64,000 nt of DNA from Xanthomonas sp. Leaf131 (GCF_001423495.1 NZ_LMOG01000007.1:1-64000); one strand, 5' to 3'. Counted from the first letter of the stretch, positions 1 through 7,602 are shown. The notes: generated by a model not told the origin, from the letters alone. Program-made: numbers and translations.

Positions 1-1
1 C

Positions 2-67
2 GCCGCCAACTACCGTACACAACAAGCCAACAACGCAGTACCCTTCAACCCCGGGCTTTATCAGTAA
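2..67 (+). CDS. 3' end of an unidentified gene (cut by window edge)
   Basis: Frame 2 is open from the window edge to a TAA at 65-67 and reads as the last 21 residues of a protein ending in PFNPGLYQ. The peptide is polar and plausible as a C-terminus, but it is too short to assign a family. No other gene explains bases 1-157. Bases 68-157 show nothing recognisable. Confidence 0.3.
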   Translation, partial: AANYRTQQANNAVPFNPGLYQ

Positions 68-157
68 TCACTGGTACGGACGATGGGGGCAGGTCACAGC
101 GCCGCCATCTATTGGCGTCTGTTAGCCTCGTTTCGAGCTAACGGAGAATAGGTTCAC

Positions 158-604
158 TTACCCACCCTGACACCGCTGCCATCCACCTGTAGCAGCCGAT
201 ACCTGCTCCCATCCATTCCGCAGTCGCTTCATTGCCTGTCCGCCCACGCACGTGTAACCCAGCTGCTTTGCCTCTGCAGTGCCCAGTCCTGGTAGCGCAA
301 TGATCGAATCCGAAGGAGCGGGACGCCCCTGGCTACGCGCCTCATTACGCAGAGCCATGTTCTCGATGCCCTGGCAGTAACACACCATGCCCGGATGCGG
401 GTGCGCGCGGTACTGCTCGCAATTGAAGGGCGTGGTGTCGCGCGCCATGGAGTTGTACGGCTGCCGCGTTGGCGGGATGTACTTGCTCGTTGCCTTGCCT
501 GTGGCCGAGCGCATGTTTTGTGCTGGCAAGCCTTGTACGCATGCAAGCATACACAGCGCTGCCAATATCAGCGCGACACGGCGCGCGGTGGTGATTCTGT
601 CCAT
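158..604 (-). CDS. Small Cys-rich lipoprotein, copy 1 of a duplicated gene
   Basis: A 148-aa protein with a basic-hydrophobic N-terminus (MDRITTARRVAL) and a likely lipobox-type cysteine in CMLAC, so probably an outer-membrane or periplasmic lipoprotein. The mature part holds conserved Cys residues (NCEQYR, CYCQG, YTCVGG, QRCQGG) and a GLGTAEAKQLGY segment. The start MDRITT was chosen because it begins the signal sequence and matches the start of the paralogue at 5135-5581, which has the same length and about 85-90% identity by eye. I know no functional family. Its twin sits directly downstream of a type IV effector gene, so a role as accessory or immunity lipoprotein is possible but is inference only. 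Confidence 0.8.
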   Translation of the reverse strand: MDRITTARRVALILAALCMLACVQGLPAQNMRSATGKATSKYIPPTRQPYNSMARDTTPFNCEQYRAHPHPGMVCYCQGIENMALRNEARSQGRPAPSDSIIALPGLGTAEAKQLGYTCVGGQAMKRLRNGWEQVSAATGGWQRCQGG

Positions 605-658
605 GATGTTCCCCCTGTACGCACCGATCCTAGCCCAGGCGTTGCGCACGCGGGTGGT

Positions 659-946
659 TCAGCCCGCTTGATAATTAGGGCTTGTATCTGGACGCGTGCC
701 GCCACCGATGTACACAGGTCTGCCGCTACGAGGCGCCACCCAAATCATAATCACATTATCCACCTGCTCAGCCAACTGCTGCAGACACTGCGCCCATTGC
801 TGCAGCGGAATTGCAGGTGCGCCCAGCGTGCCTTCCTCGCGCGAGCGCGGTATGGCCAAGGTGGAGAGCAACAACAGCTGGTCGCGCACGCGGAGCAGGT
901 GGTATTGCGTGCCTTCGGACATCAAGTAGCCGGGTTCGTTGTGCAT
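659..946 (-). CDS. XAC0095-like small protein
   Basis: A 95-aa cytoplasmic protein with no signal peptide. The pattern GYLMSEGTQYHLLRVRDQL, then LSTLAIPRSREE and LQQLAEQVDNVI, fits my memory of the small XAC0095-like family of Xanthomonadaceae, whose function is unknown. The start is set by a clear AAGGAGA box 6 nt upstream of the ATG. Its 5' region (955-1172) is an inverted near-copy of the leader before the SymE-like gene at 1559-1909, so the two genes are probably controlled the same way. The family name rests on motif memory; a database profile search would settle it. Confidence 0.65.
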   Translation of the reverse strand: MHNEPGYLMSEGTQYHLLRVRDQLLLLSTLAIPRSREEGTLGAPAIPLQQWAQCLQQLAEQVDNVIMIWVAPRSGRPVYIGGGTRPDTSPNYQAG

Positions 947-954
947 GCAGCGTC

Positions 955-1023
955 TCCTTGCCAGGGGACAGCTCCCGCTGCACAACGCAGCGGGATGCCG
1001 GGAGGCTAGAAACCGCAGACAGC
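955..1023 (-). promoter_or_regulatory. Leader of the XAC0095-like gene with stem-loop
   Basis: Read on the minus strand this leader holds a segment complementary to an upstream one (1001-1023, GCTGTCTGCGGTTTCTAG then CCTCC), a perfect 8-bp stem-loop at 974-994 (CCCGCTGC / GCAGCGGG) and the AAGGAGA ribosome binding site. The symE leader at 1482-1550 has the same parts in the same order, with compensatory changes in the stem (CCCGTTGC / GCAACGGG). Covariation supports an RNA structure. Confidence 0.7.
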
Positions 1024-1111
1024 CGGCGGGCTTATTCCCCTTGCGGGTGTTGTATTCGCCGCCCTCCCGGCGTACGAACGCCGAGCAGTGCCAGGCCAAA
1101 TGGCCGAGCAC

Positions 1112-1140
1112 AAAAAACCCACCAAATTCTCGGAGGTGGG
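1112..1140 (-). terminator. Rho-independent terminator in the XAC0095-like leader
   Basis: A 6-bp G/C-rich stem (CCCACC/GGTGGG) with an 11-nt loop is followed on the minus strand by TTTTTTG. It lies about 165 nt upstream of the gene start, in the direction of transcription towards that gene, the position expected of an attenuator or of an sRNA 3' end. Confidence 0.7.
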
Positions 1141-1172
1141 CACCGCTGTCTGTGTGGAGTTTCTAGGCTCCG
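1112..1172 (-). ncRNA. Candidate leader RNA / sRNA ending in a terminator
   Basis: Minus-strand segment that begins with GGAGCCTAGAAAC and CAGACAGC (1145-1171) and ends in a Rho-independent terminator: CCCACC (1140-1135), GGTGGG (1123-1118), then six T (1117-1112). It is an inverted copy of the plus-strand segment at 1335-1392. Its first part can pair with the leader at 1001-1023 through CTAGAAAC and CAGACAGC, 8 bp each. Whether it is a separate sRNA or the attenuated 5' end of the XAC0095-like mRNA cannot be told from sequence. Confidence 0.55.
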
Positions 1173-1334
1173 AGCGGAAGTGTGCGTGTGGCGGTGAGTT
1201 GGGTCAAGTTGAAGCGATACCCGGCGTGTAGATGTGGGGCTTTGCACGTAATTTTTTCGAATAGACGCGCGGCGGCAATGACGCACTAGTTACCAGTTGA
1301 CACATCGCCAAACAGGTAGCAATCTCGGTTGCAA

Positions 1335-1392
1335 GGAGCCTAGAAACTCCTCAGACAGCGGTACCCACCTCCGTCAAACCGGTGGGTTTTTT
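1335..1392 (+). ncRNA. Candidate leader RNA / sRNA ending in a terminator
   Basis: Plus-strand twin of the element at 1112-1172. GGAGCCTAGAAACTCC and CAGACAGC (1335-1359) are followed by a Rho-independent terminator at 1363-1392. The first part is complementary to the symE leader at 1482-1505 over GGAG, CTAGAAAC and CAGACAG with one mismatch and a small bulge. A weak TTGACA at 1297-1302 lies upstream, without a good -10. Confidence 0.55.
1363..1392 (+). terminator. Rho-independent terminator in the symE leader
   Basis: ACCCACC (1363-1369) pairs with GGTGGGT (1381-1387) around an 11-nt loop, and the U-tract runs TTTTTTG (1387-1393). It lies 166 nt before the symE-like start in the same direction. 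Confidence 0.75.
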
Positions 1393-1481
1393 GTGCCCAG
1401 ATTTTTTGTACGCGTGCAGCCGACGCCATGCCTATGTCGGAGTGCGGCTAATGCAAAGTTGTTTGGGAAAACAATTCAGAA

Positions 1482-1550
1482 GTCTGTCTGTGGTTTCTAG
1501 CCTCCCGACATCCCGTTGCGTTGTGCAACGGGTCTTGTTCGTCAAGGAGG
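1482..1550 (+). promoter_or_regulatory. symE leader with stem-loop and strong RBS
   Basis: Contains the segment complementary to the upstream terminator RNA (1482-1505), a perfect 8-bp stem-loop with 5-nt loop at 1512-1532 (CCCGTTGC / GCAACGGG) and AAGGAGG (1544-1550), 8 nt before the ATG at 1559. The same parts in the same order lie before the XAC0095-like gene on the other strand. Confidence 0.7.
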
Positions 1551-1558
1551 GCTTTGCC

Positions 1559-1909
1559 ATGCGTCGACCCACGTCCCGTCCCACATCAGCACGCAAGCGC
1601 GCCACAGAGCCGCCGCCCCGCGAGATCGGCTGGCACTCGCTCGACCCCTCGATCAAGCCGCGGCCCTACGTCGAGCGCACCCCCATTCCCCAACCTCGCA
1701 CCGAAGCCCGCCCCCCACGCCCCGGCCGCCCGCGTGCCCCAACACACTGCACCGTCGGCTATGGCTATTACCCCGCCAGCGACCAACGCGTGCCCACGCT
1801 GCGCCTGCGTGGCCGCTGGCTGGAACAACTGGGCTTTGCCATCGGCAGCAAGCTGCACATCCGCCTGCGCGATGGCGAGCTATTGGTGAGTGTGGCGCCC
1901 ACAGACTGA
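1559..1909 (+). CDS. symE: SymE-family type I toxin-like protein
   Basis: A 116-aa basic protein. The C-terminal ~55 residues (CTVGYGYYPASDQRVPTLRL, then RGRWLEQLGFAIGSKL and GELLVSV) match the SymE fold, an AbrB-like DNA/RNA-binding beta-barrel. E. coli SymE is an SOS-induced toxin whose translation is blocked by the antisense RNA SymR. The first ~60 residues are Pro/Arg-rich, longer than in E. coli SymE and probably disordered. The ATG follows a near-perfect AAGGAGG. The structured leader holds a segment that could pair with the terminator RNA just upstream, which would fit RNA-based control of the SymE type. Toxicity is not shown by sequence. Confidence 0.8.
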   Translation: MRRPTSRPTSARKRATEPPPREIGWHSLDPSIKPRPYVERTPIPQPRTEARPPRPGRPRAPTHCTVGYGYYPASDQRVPTLRLRGRWLEQLGFAIGSKLHIRLRDGELLVSVAPTD

Positions 1910-2024
1910 CCGGCCCCACCGTGCGCGTGCAGCCACGCAGGTGCACGGCCACCCTTCAGGGGCGCTGCGCGCATGCTGCGCGAAGTGCGCACGTGCCTCG
2001 CCACGCCTCGCAGAGGATCACGCA

Positions 2025-2249
2025 ATGCACCCGCATGCCGCCGTCTTTTGTCTCACGCTGGACCAGATCGACCACCTCGAGCGCCTGCTGCGCACCATCG
2101 CCGCCCACGGCGACGTGATCGCCATGAGCGCGCCACAGTGCCTGCACGCACAGACGCTGCCAACCCTGGGCCAGGCCATCTTCGACGCCGCCAACGCGGT
2201 GCGCGCGATTCTTGAGCAACGGGCGGAGCACACGGCTTGTACGCCTTAG
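2025..2249 (+). CDS. Small protein downstream of symE, function unknown
   Basis: A 74-aa protein starting at an ATG 8 nt after AGAGGA. It is predicted to be helical: FCLTLDQIDHLERLLRTIAA, then a variable stretch and TLPTLGQAIFDAANAVRAIL. It resembles small helical Xanthomonas proteins of unknown function (DUF3077/DUF6124-like in style), but I cannot assign a family. It follows the SymE-like gene by 115 nt on the same strand, so it may be co-transcribed. An antitoxin role is speculation. Confidence 0.5.
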   Translation: MHPHAAVFCLTLDQIDHLERLLRTIAAHGDVIAMSAPQCLHAQTLPTLGQAIFDAANAVRAILEQRAEHTACTP

Positions 2250-2286
2250 CGGCACCTCGCTCACAGCGATGTAGATGCACCAGGTA

Positions 2287-3078
2287 CTAGGTCGGAACAC
2301 CGATCAGTGGGGCCACCGGACCGGAAAGCGCGAAGGCGAACAGCGCCCAGTCGTTGAGCACATGGGCGCCGGTCGAGACCCACAGGTTGCGCGTCACCAC
2401 GTAGGCCAGGGAAAGCACCAGCCGCGCAGTGCCAATGATGACCAGGCACTGCAGCAGATCCCAGTGATAGGTGGGCAGGTGGGCCAGGGCAAACGGCAAG
2501 GCAGACAGCAGCCACGCGCACAGCACGGCGTAGCGGCGGCGCAGGCGCATGCGGGCGGTGAGCCATTGCAGGAGGGCGAGGAACGGCAGGATGGTGAGCA
2601 GCTCCTCGCCCAGCAGCTGCGGCACCATCATCGCGAACGCCGTGATGCGCGTTGAGGCATCGGCGCTGCCCAGCTGTGCAAACAGGGGATTGGACGATGC
2701 GTGGTGCAGGCCGGAAAACGCCAGCGCCACTGCGATGGTGACCACCAGATTCAATACGGCGATTGCGATCATCCACACGCCATCGCGAACACGGAGCCGG
2801 TGAAACAGTGCCGCCACGGCGCGTCTATCGATCAGCGCCATCGCGCCCAACGGCACCAGGCAGAACAGCAGTACATGGCCCCAGCGCCCCAGAATGGAAT
2901 CATGGGATGGCCATGGCATCACCAGCAGTGCGAACGCCATGCACAACGCTCCCAGAATCAGTAGCCACTGCAGCGCAGAGAGCGGGATCGGCTCCCGGTT
3001 GTAAAACGGAAAGTCGGGTTGGGTGAAGCTGGGACGCGTGTCCATTGGCGATGACCCTGTGCTGACAGCTGCATTCAA
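2287..3078 (-). CDS. CPBP-family intramembrane metalloprotease
   Basis: A 263-aa protein with about six to eight hydrophobic segments. The C-terminal half carries the CPBP (Abi/CAAX protease) signature: LLGEELLTILPF (paired glutamates), FALAHLPTYHW (second motif His) and GAHVLNDW (third motif His). The classic arginine of EExxxR is replaced by a hydrophobic residue, so activity is less certain. Such proteins cleave prenylated or bacteriocin-type peptides or give immunity to them; no substrate gene is evident nearby. Start MNAAVST was kept; MDTRPSF 11 codons later is an alternative. Confidence 0.75.
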   Translation of the reverse strand: MNAAVSTGSSPMDTRPSFTQPDFPFYNREPIPLSALQWLLILGALCMAFALLVMPWPSHDSILGRWGHVLLFCLVPLGAMALIDRRAVAALFHRLRVRDGVWMIAIAVLNLVVTIAVALAFSGLHHASSNPLFAQLGSADASTRITAFAMMVPQLLGEELLTILPFLALLQWLTARMRLRRRYAVLCAWLLSALPFALAHLPTYHWDLLQCLVIIGTARLVLSLAYVVTRNLWVSTGAHVLNDWALFAFALSGPVAPLIGVPT

Positions 3079-3296
3079 TCACGTTCCCACGCGCTATTTT
3101 TCATCACACATACTGCGGAAGGCGCTGCGGACTTTCTCCAAAGGCTCAGTTCGCTTAGAGCGTGTCTTGCCAAGTTGATAACGGGCTCATCATGCCGCCG
3201 GTTAGACGATATGCACGCCCGAAGCGACGCGCGCATTTTCAAACAACGTCTTCCGTGATTCTTCGGTATTGACCATTTCCCGCAAGGAGTTGTGAA

Positions 3297-3803
3297 ATGA
3301 AATCATTAACCACGTTGTGTCGTGTATTTGCCATCTCCGTCACAAGCCTTGCGGCCATGCTGGCCGTTCCGGCATCGGCGCAGGTTGCCGGGCGCACCGA
3401 CTTTGACCTGATCTGTTCGGGCAGCGGAGAACACCTGGCCAGCCACGACACGTCTGGCTACGAATGGGACCGCAACAAGCACAAATATGTCCAGCACGAC
3501 GGTGTCCAGTACAGCCGTGAGCAGATGCAGGCCACGTTCCAGATTGAAATTCACGACGGAGCAGGGCGGATCCGGCCACCCAAAAGCATGGCCCCGCCGC
3601 TCTCAAGCAGCAGCAATGGCGGCTGGTGGCCGTTACACGACCTGAGCATCACGCCAGACCACATCCAGGGCACGTTCAAGTTCAACGGCATGAATGTGCC
3701 GAAGGTGTCGATCGACCGGCGCAGTGGCTTCATGACGATGAAAGGCTCGGAAACCTTCGAAGGCACCTGCACCGCCGTTGAGCCTGGTCGCAATCGCTTC
3801 TGA
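3297..3803 (+). CDS. Secreted protein of unknown function
   Basis: A 168-aa protein with a clear Sec signal peptide (MKSLTTLCRVFAISVTSLAA, cleavage after VPASA). The mature part has two Cys (ICSGSG, GTCTAV) likely to form a disulfide, and a beta-rich pattern with alternating polar residues (GTFKFNGMNVPKVSIDRRSG). The start is fixed by CAAGGAG 6 nt upstream. No family is recognised. A convergent secreted DUF3011 gene follows. Confidence 0.75.
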   Translation: MKSLTTLCRVFAISVTSLAAMLAVPASAQVAGRTDFDLICSGSGEHLASHDTSGYEWDRNKHKYVQHDGVQYSREQMQATFQIEIHDGAGRIRPPKSMAPPLSSSSNGGWWPLHDLSITPDHIQGTFKFNGMNVPKVSIDRRSGFMTMKGSETFEGTCTAVEPGRNRF

Positions 3804-3831
3804 CATGCGGCGTAGTGGCTGAGAAATGCGG

Positions 3832-3851
3832 TGGGCCCGGCCAGGGGCCCA
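3832..3851. terminator. Possible bidirectional terminator hairpin
   Basis: TGGGCCC (3832-3838) pairs with GGGCCCA (3845-3851) around a 6-nt loop, between two convergent genes. There is no U-tract on either side, so support is weak. Confidence 0.35.
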
Positions 3852-3936
3852 TCGCCCGTTCGCCTGATGCGGCGTATGTGTTTTAGATCAGGGCATTATG
3901 GTTCGGTCTTGCGCCGGTACACGTAACGACGGCAGT

Positions 3937-4722
3937 TTATCGCTGGCGCCCCAGCCGCGTGAGCGACTGGACGGTACCGTCGTTATGCACCAAGCAGCCG
4001 TAACGGCCATCGGGATAATTGATGATGAGCTCGGTGAGATCCTGGTTGACCGCCACCCTTGTCACCTCTTCGCCATCGGCCCCTGCGCGCGTGTCGCAGG
4101 CGCGCACCAGGTCCGTGCGACCACGGCCTGCGTCCTGCCGCCATGCGTTTCGATCAGCGCCGCCTTGAGACACATTGCGAAACTCGGCGCGGCACCCGTC
4201 CTTGACCCAGATGGAATGACGATTGACGTCCCAGTTTTCGCCGCGCACGCAGCGGGTCCGGCTGATCTGCCGGGAGACGATCACCTCCCCGCGCGTCTCC
4301 ATCGCACATTCGTGTTGCTTGCGATCCTCAGACGCGCAGGTCACGGTGGTTGCCGCCGAATCGCCAGAGAAGCGCTGCGGCGCCGGGCGCTGATCGCTTT
4401 GATAAGAATCTCGCGGTGCGGCTTGAACCGAGCACACGCCGTTGTTGTTGCCGGGTCCGGTATAGGACATCTGGGTGCCGCCATCGGGCGTGCGGTTGAT
4501 CGACAGTGTCAACCCCCTGCCGTCACTGGCTTCGTAGTAATCGTCGTTGAAGCGCTTCAGGCGTGTTTCGCGGCCATTGATGAACACCGGGCCGCCCTGG
4601 TCTGCATGGACCTCTACGCCACCTGGGCAGGTTGCGTTGAACTGCTGGATCGCCGCTGAAGCGGGCGCAAGCGAAATGGCACTGACCAACGTGAAAACAC
4701 CGACAGCGATGAATTTTCTCAC
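3937..4722 (-). CDS. Secreted DUF3011-domain protein
   Basis: A 261-aa protein with a Sec signal peptide (MRKFIAVGVFTLVSA, cleavage near APASA). The centre (about residues 125-185) fits DUF3011: VTCASEDRKQHECAM, then RTCRV-like RTRCVRGENWDV and IWVKDGCRAEF, with paired Cys typical of extracytoplasmic folds. The role of DUF3011 is unknown. The C-terminal part (ELIINYPDGRYGCL) may be a second small beta domain. Confidence 0.75.
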   Translation of the reverse strand: MRKFIAVGVFTLVSAISLAPASAAIQQFNATCPGGVEVHADQGGPVFINGRETRLKRFNDDYYEASDGRGLTLSINRTPDGGTQMSYTGPGNNNGVCSVQAAPRDSYQSDQRPAPQRFSGDSAATTVTCASEDRKQHECAMETRGEVIVSRQISRTRCVRGENWDVNRHSIWVKDGCRAEFRNVSQGGADRNAWRQDAGRGRTDLVRACDTRAGADGEEVTRVAVNQDLTELIINYPDGRYGCLVHNDGTVQSLTRLGRQR

Positions 4723-4772
4723 TGCATTCTCCTCGATGATTTCCGCACACTATCAAGCAAAAACGTCTGTAA

Positions 4773-5147
4773 GAAGAGGACGCAGATCGCGAAGTGCAGT
4801 TACAACCCGTGGGGCCACAAGGCGAGCAGCTCTGTGTGCTCATGAACGATGGAAGAGGCTGGCTCATGTACCTGCGCGGACCCGAGGACGTAGGCTTTAG
4901 TTCTCGCAATCCACACTATGACCGCCCGGCTGATGCGACCATCGACTAGGTTCTTTCCAATGGCCAGGTAGATAGCTATCCGGCGACTTGGGCTTATCCA
5001 ACTGAGATAGTCATGCAAGCCGTCGAACACTTCACCTTGACGAGCCTGCCTGCTTCGTTCGTTCGGTGGCACAACGACTCTGGTGATGGACAGGATGCGC
5101 CCTTAGAACCAATCGGCAACGTGGTCAAATTTACTTACCCACCCTGA
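4773..5147 (+). pseudogene. Imm1-like immunity gene broken by an amber codon
   Basis: One plus-strand frame reads as a single protein interrupted only by TAG at 4947-4949. Before the stop: EQLCVLMNDGRGWLMYLRG and GFSSRNPHYDRPADATID. After it: VLSNGQVDSYPATWAYPTEI, AVEHF and FVRWHND, ending at TGA 5145-5147. The D-E/S-YPA-W, hydrophobic spacer, A-EHF, F-RW pattern is that of Imm1-type immunity proteins of polymorphic toxin systems. The N-terminus is also missing (in-frame TAA at 4770). The stop falls where the family usually has an aromatic residue, as if TAT/TAC became TAG. The 3' end overlaps the convergent lipoprotein gene by 13 nt. Confidence 0.65.
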
Positions 5148-5581
5148 CACCGCTGCCACCCACCCGCAGCGGCAGATACTTGCTCCCATCCATTGCGTAG
5201 CCGTTTCATCGCCTGCCCACCCACGCATGCATAGCCCAGCTGCTTTGCCTCCGCCGTGCCCAAGCCCGGCAGCGCGATGATGGAATCCGACGGAGCCGGC
5301 CGCCCCTGCCGATGCGCTTCGTTACGCAACGTCATGTTCTCGATGCCTTGGCAGTAACGCGTCATGCCCGGATGTGGGTGCGCGCGGTATTGCTCGCAAT
5401 TGAACGGCGTGGTGTCGCGCGCCATGGAGTTGTATGGCTGCTGCGTGGGCGGTATGTATTTGCTGGCGGATTTACCCGTGGCAGAGCGCATGCTCTGTGC
5501 CGGCACGCTTTGTCCGCATGCAAGTATGCATAGCGCTGTCAGTGCCAGCGCGACACGGCGCGCGGTGGTGATCCTGTCCAT
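5135..5581 (-). CDS. Small Cys-rich lipoprotein, copy 2
   Basis: A 148-aa paralogue of the protein at 158-604 with the same signal sequence (MDRITTARRVAL), lipobox-type Cys in CILACGQ, and the same Cys and GLGTAEAKQLGY motifs. It lies 102 nt after the type IV effector gene on the same strand, so it may belong to the effector operon. The main differences are RYCQGIENMTLRNEAHRQ in place of CYCQGIENMALRNEARSQ, which drops one cysteine. Function is unknown. Confidence 0.8.
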   Translation of the reverse strand: MDRITTARRVALALTALCILACGQSVPAQSMRSATGKSASKYIPPTQQPYNSMARDTTPFNCEQYRAHPHPGMTRYCQGIENMTLRNEAHRQGRPAPSDSIIALPGLGTAEAKQLGYACVGGQAMKRLRNGWEQVSAAAGGWQRCQGG

Positions 5582-5683
5582 GGTGTTCCCCTGTACGCAA
5601 GATCCTAGCGCATGCGTTGCAGGCATAGGTGGCTCAGTCCGCTTGGTTTTGACGGCCATGCATACGCTCTGGCAGTCCGCGAA

Positions 5684-7582
5684 CTATCTGGTCGGCACGT
5701 TCGAGCCAGGTTCGTTCATTCCGCGCGCCAGCTCTTGTTGCTGCATCAGCGATCTCTCTTGCGCAATCGCCTGATTGGCGGCCAGCAACTTCTGGTCCGA
5801 CTGTTCGACCGGGGTGTGGATGGCCTGATCGATCTCCACATGCGCACGCTTGTGTGCAGGATCGTCCATCCGTCCCTCCACCGCGAACACGTTGCCGGTC
5901 TTGCTCATCACGACATGGTCCACACGGCTGAGCGCGTTGCTGGCCAGCGCGTAGTCTGTGACGTGTGGATGTGCCTCGCTGTTGTCCTTGCATGCGGCCA
6001 ACAGGCTGCGGCTCACCCGTTCGCTCATCTCGTCATAGGGCTTGCCGACACTCTCATCGATCTTGCGCACACCACCACGAATTTGCTCGAGCATGGCGTG
6101 GTCTGGGTGCGCAGGATCATCCGGGCCGCGCGGGCTTGCTGCTGCGGGAGCACTGGGGACCACTGGCACATAAGTATGGTCGTGCGCCCGATTCACGCTG
6201 CCATCCTGGGTGTGGTCGAAATGGTGCAACGAGGGTGGGGTGGTGCTGCTGTCGTGATATGGAAACGGTGTCTTGTTCGGCCCCCGGTCCAGGCCTTCGT
6301 TCTCGATTAGATGTTCCTTCAGCCCCAACGCGGCCATATCGATCGTCACCTGTGGACGGACGCCCTGATGCAGCACGTTTGCGCGATCTTCTGCCTGAAG
6401 GATCTGTTCCATGGCCCATGTGCCGTAGTAATTGGCGTAGTCCGCAGTGGGCTGAAGTTGCCCCGCCTGATTGCGGTGCTCGCCAAGACTTACGGGACGT
6501 TGGCCGGGTTGTGCGTAGAGCTGCGAAGGGCGGTCAAAGTAGTGCTGGCCCATTGCAGCGATGTTGCCGGGTGATTGAGAGAGACTGCCATCTTGGTTGA
6601 AGGAGAGGCCGGATTTCGGCAAGGCTTTAAGCGAGCTCGACGTCTTATCCTGCTCAACGAAATCGAGAGTCCTATCGAGCTTAGTGGCAAGCATTACATC
6701 CATGCCGTTTGCAGTTGGATTAGTTTGCTTCTCTCGACTCAATAAAGCATTCCATCCAGCAATTTCAGCTTTAGCTTCATCCTCTCGCCCTGCCTGTATG
6801 TAATCTCTAAGCTCGTTGGTGTAATCGTGAACCGGTCCCCGAGTTTTTGACTGGTTCTCAACCTGAGTCAAGAACCTCGCGGTCGCTTGGTTTTTAGACG
6901 TGTGATTAAAGCTGTGCTGTATTTCATGGCCCAACACAAAAGTCATCTCTTGCGAATTAAATCTTCCTGATGGACTTGCAGGCGAAAATGATTGCAAGCC
7001 GATCGGTGGCAAGTTCATGGTCTTGTTGTTGCCGTCATAAGTCCCGCCTGCTGCGACGCCAGGGCCGACAAATCCAAAACCTTCGAGATTCGCTCTTTTG
7101 GGATTATGCGTATCTGTTACATCGATCGAAGTGGCGGATCTCTTGACCTCATCCGCGAGAAAAGGAGACCTATTGATACTCGATTGCAAGTTGTTGAGCA
7201 TGTCCTGCGTGACTGGATGACTGTTACGCGCCGAATCTTGATACGTGCTGTGCGCAAATGCGACAGACATTTGCTGGACCTGCAAAGTGGCCTTCAGGTC
7301 GTTGCTCGCGGTTGTTCCAGAGGGTTGAAAGCTCGTTGCGGGAAGAGTGATAACTCCGCTATGTATATCGTATGTCCCCGCCAAATTTGGTGCGCTACTA
7401 TTGGCAGTCTGTAAGGCAAAGCCGCGTAGTTGACCCGACTGGGCCTGCCGGTCCAATTGATTCAGTAAGTTGGCATCAGCCTTTAGCGCGTCGCGCAGTT
7501 GCGTACTTTGATCCGGGCTAACGCCTTGTTGTGCGGAAAACTGAGAAAGCGCGGCTTCAAGCTGTGGACTGTGATTAGCCAT
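5684..7582 (-). CDS. Putative type IV secretion effector (X-Tfe): HExxH protease-like domain plus XVIPCD
   Basis: A 632-aa protein without a signal peptide. Residues 219-223 (HEIQH, in FVLGHEIQHSFNH) form a zinc-metalloprotease HExxH motif in the N-terminal half. About residues 490-620 match the XVIPCD, the C-terminal domain that VirD4 recognises in antibacterial effectors of the Xanthomonas chromosomal type IV system: HPDHAMLEQIR, SRVDHVVMSKTGNVFAVEG, DPAHKRAHVEIDQA, TPVEQS, with a Gln-containing tail. Three tandem lipoproteins lie upstream on the same strand, the usual place for X-Tfi immunity genes. The protease assignment rests on the motif alone, and the third zinc ligand is not clear. 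It is likely injected into rival bacteria. Confidence 0.8.
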   Translation of the reverse strand: MANHSPQLEAALSQFSAQQGVSPDQSTQLRDALKADANLLNQLDRQAQSGQLRGFALQTANSSAPNLAGTYDIHSGVITLPATSFQPSGTTASNDLKATLQVQQMSVAFAHSTYQDSARNSHPVTQDMLNNLQSSINRSPFLADEVKRSATSIDVTDTHNPKRANLEGFGFVGPGVAAGGTYDGNNKTMNLPPIGLQSFSPASPSGRFNSQEMTFVLGHEIQHSFNHTSKNQATARFLTQVENQSKTRGPVHDYTNELRDYIQAGREDEAKAEIAGWNALLSREKQTNPTANGMDVMLATKLDRTLDFVEQDKTSSSLKALPKSGLSFNQDGSLSQSPGNIAAMGQHYFDRPSQLYAQPGQRPVSLGEHRNQAGQLQPTADYANYYGTWAMEQILQAEDRANVLHQGVRPQVTIDMAALGLKEHLIENEGLDRGPNKTPFPYHDSSTTPPSLHHFDHTQDGSVNRAHDHTYVPVVPSAPAAASPRGPDDPAHPDHAMLEQIRGGVRKIDESVGKPYDEMSERVSRSLLAACKDNSEAHPHVTDYALASNALSRVDHVVMSKTGNVFAVEGRMDDPAHKRAHVEIDQAIHTPVEQSDQKLLAANQAIAQERSLMQQQELARGMNEPGSNVPTR

Positions 7583-7602
7583 GAGAACTACTCCGTATCG
7601 CG

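Noticed and set aside
1297-1325. Sigma-70 promoter for the plus-strand leader RNA
   Set aside because: TTGACA is present but the hexamer 17 bp later (CAATCT) is poor; kept only as a hint in the leader entry.
4800-5072. Minus-strand 90-codon frame opposite the Imm1-like remnant
   Set aside because: The plus-strand translation has family motifs; the minus frame has none.
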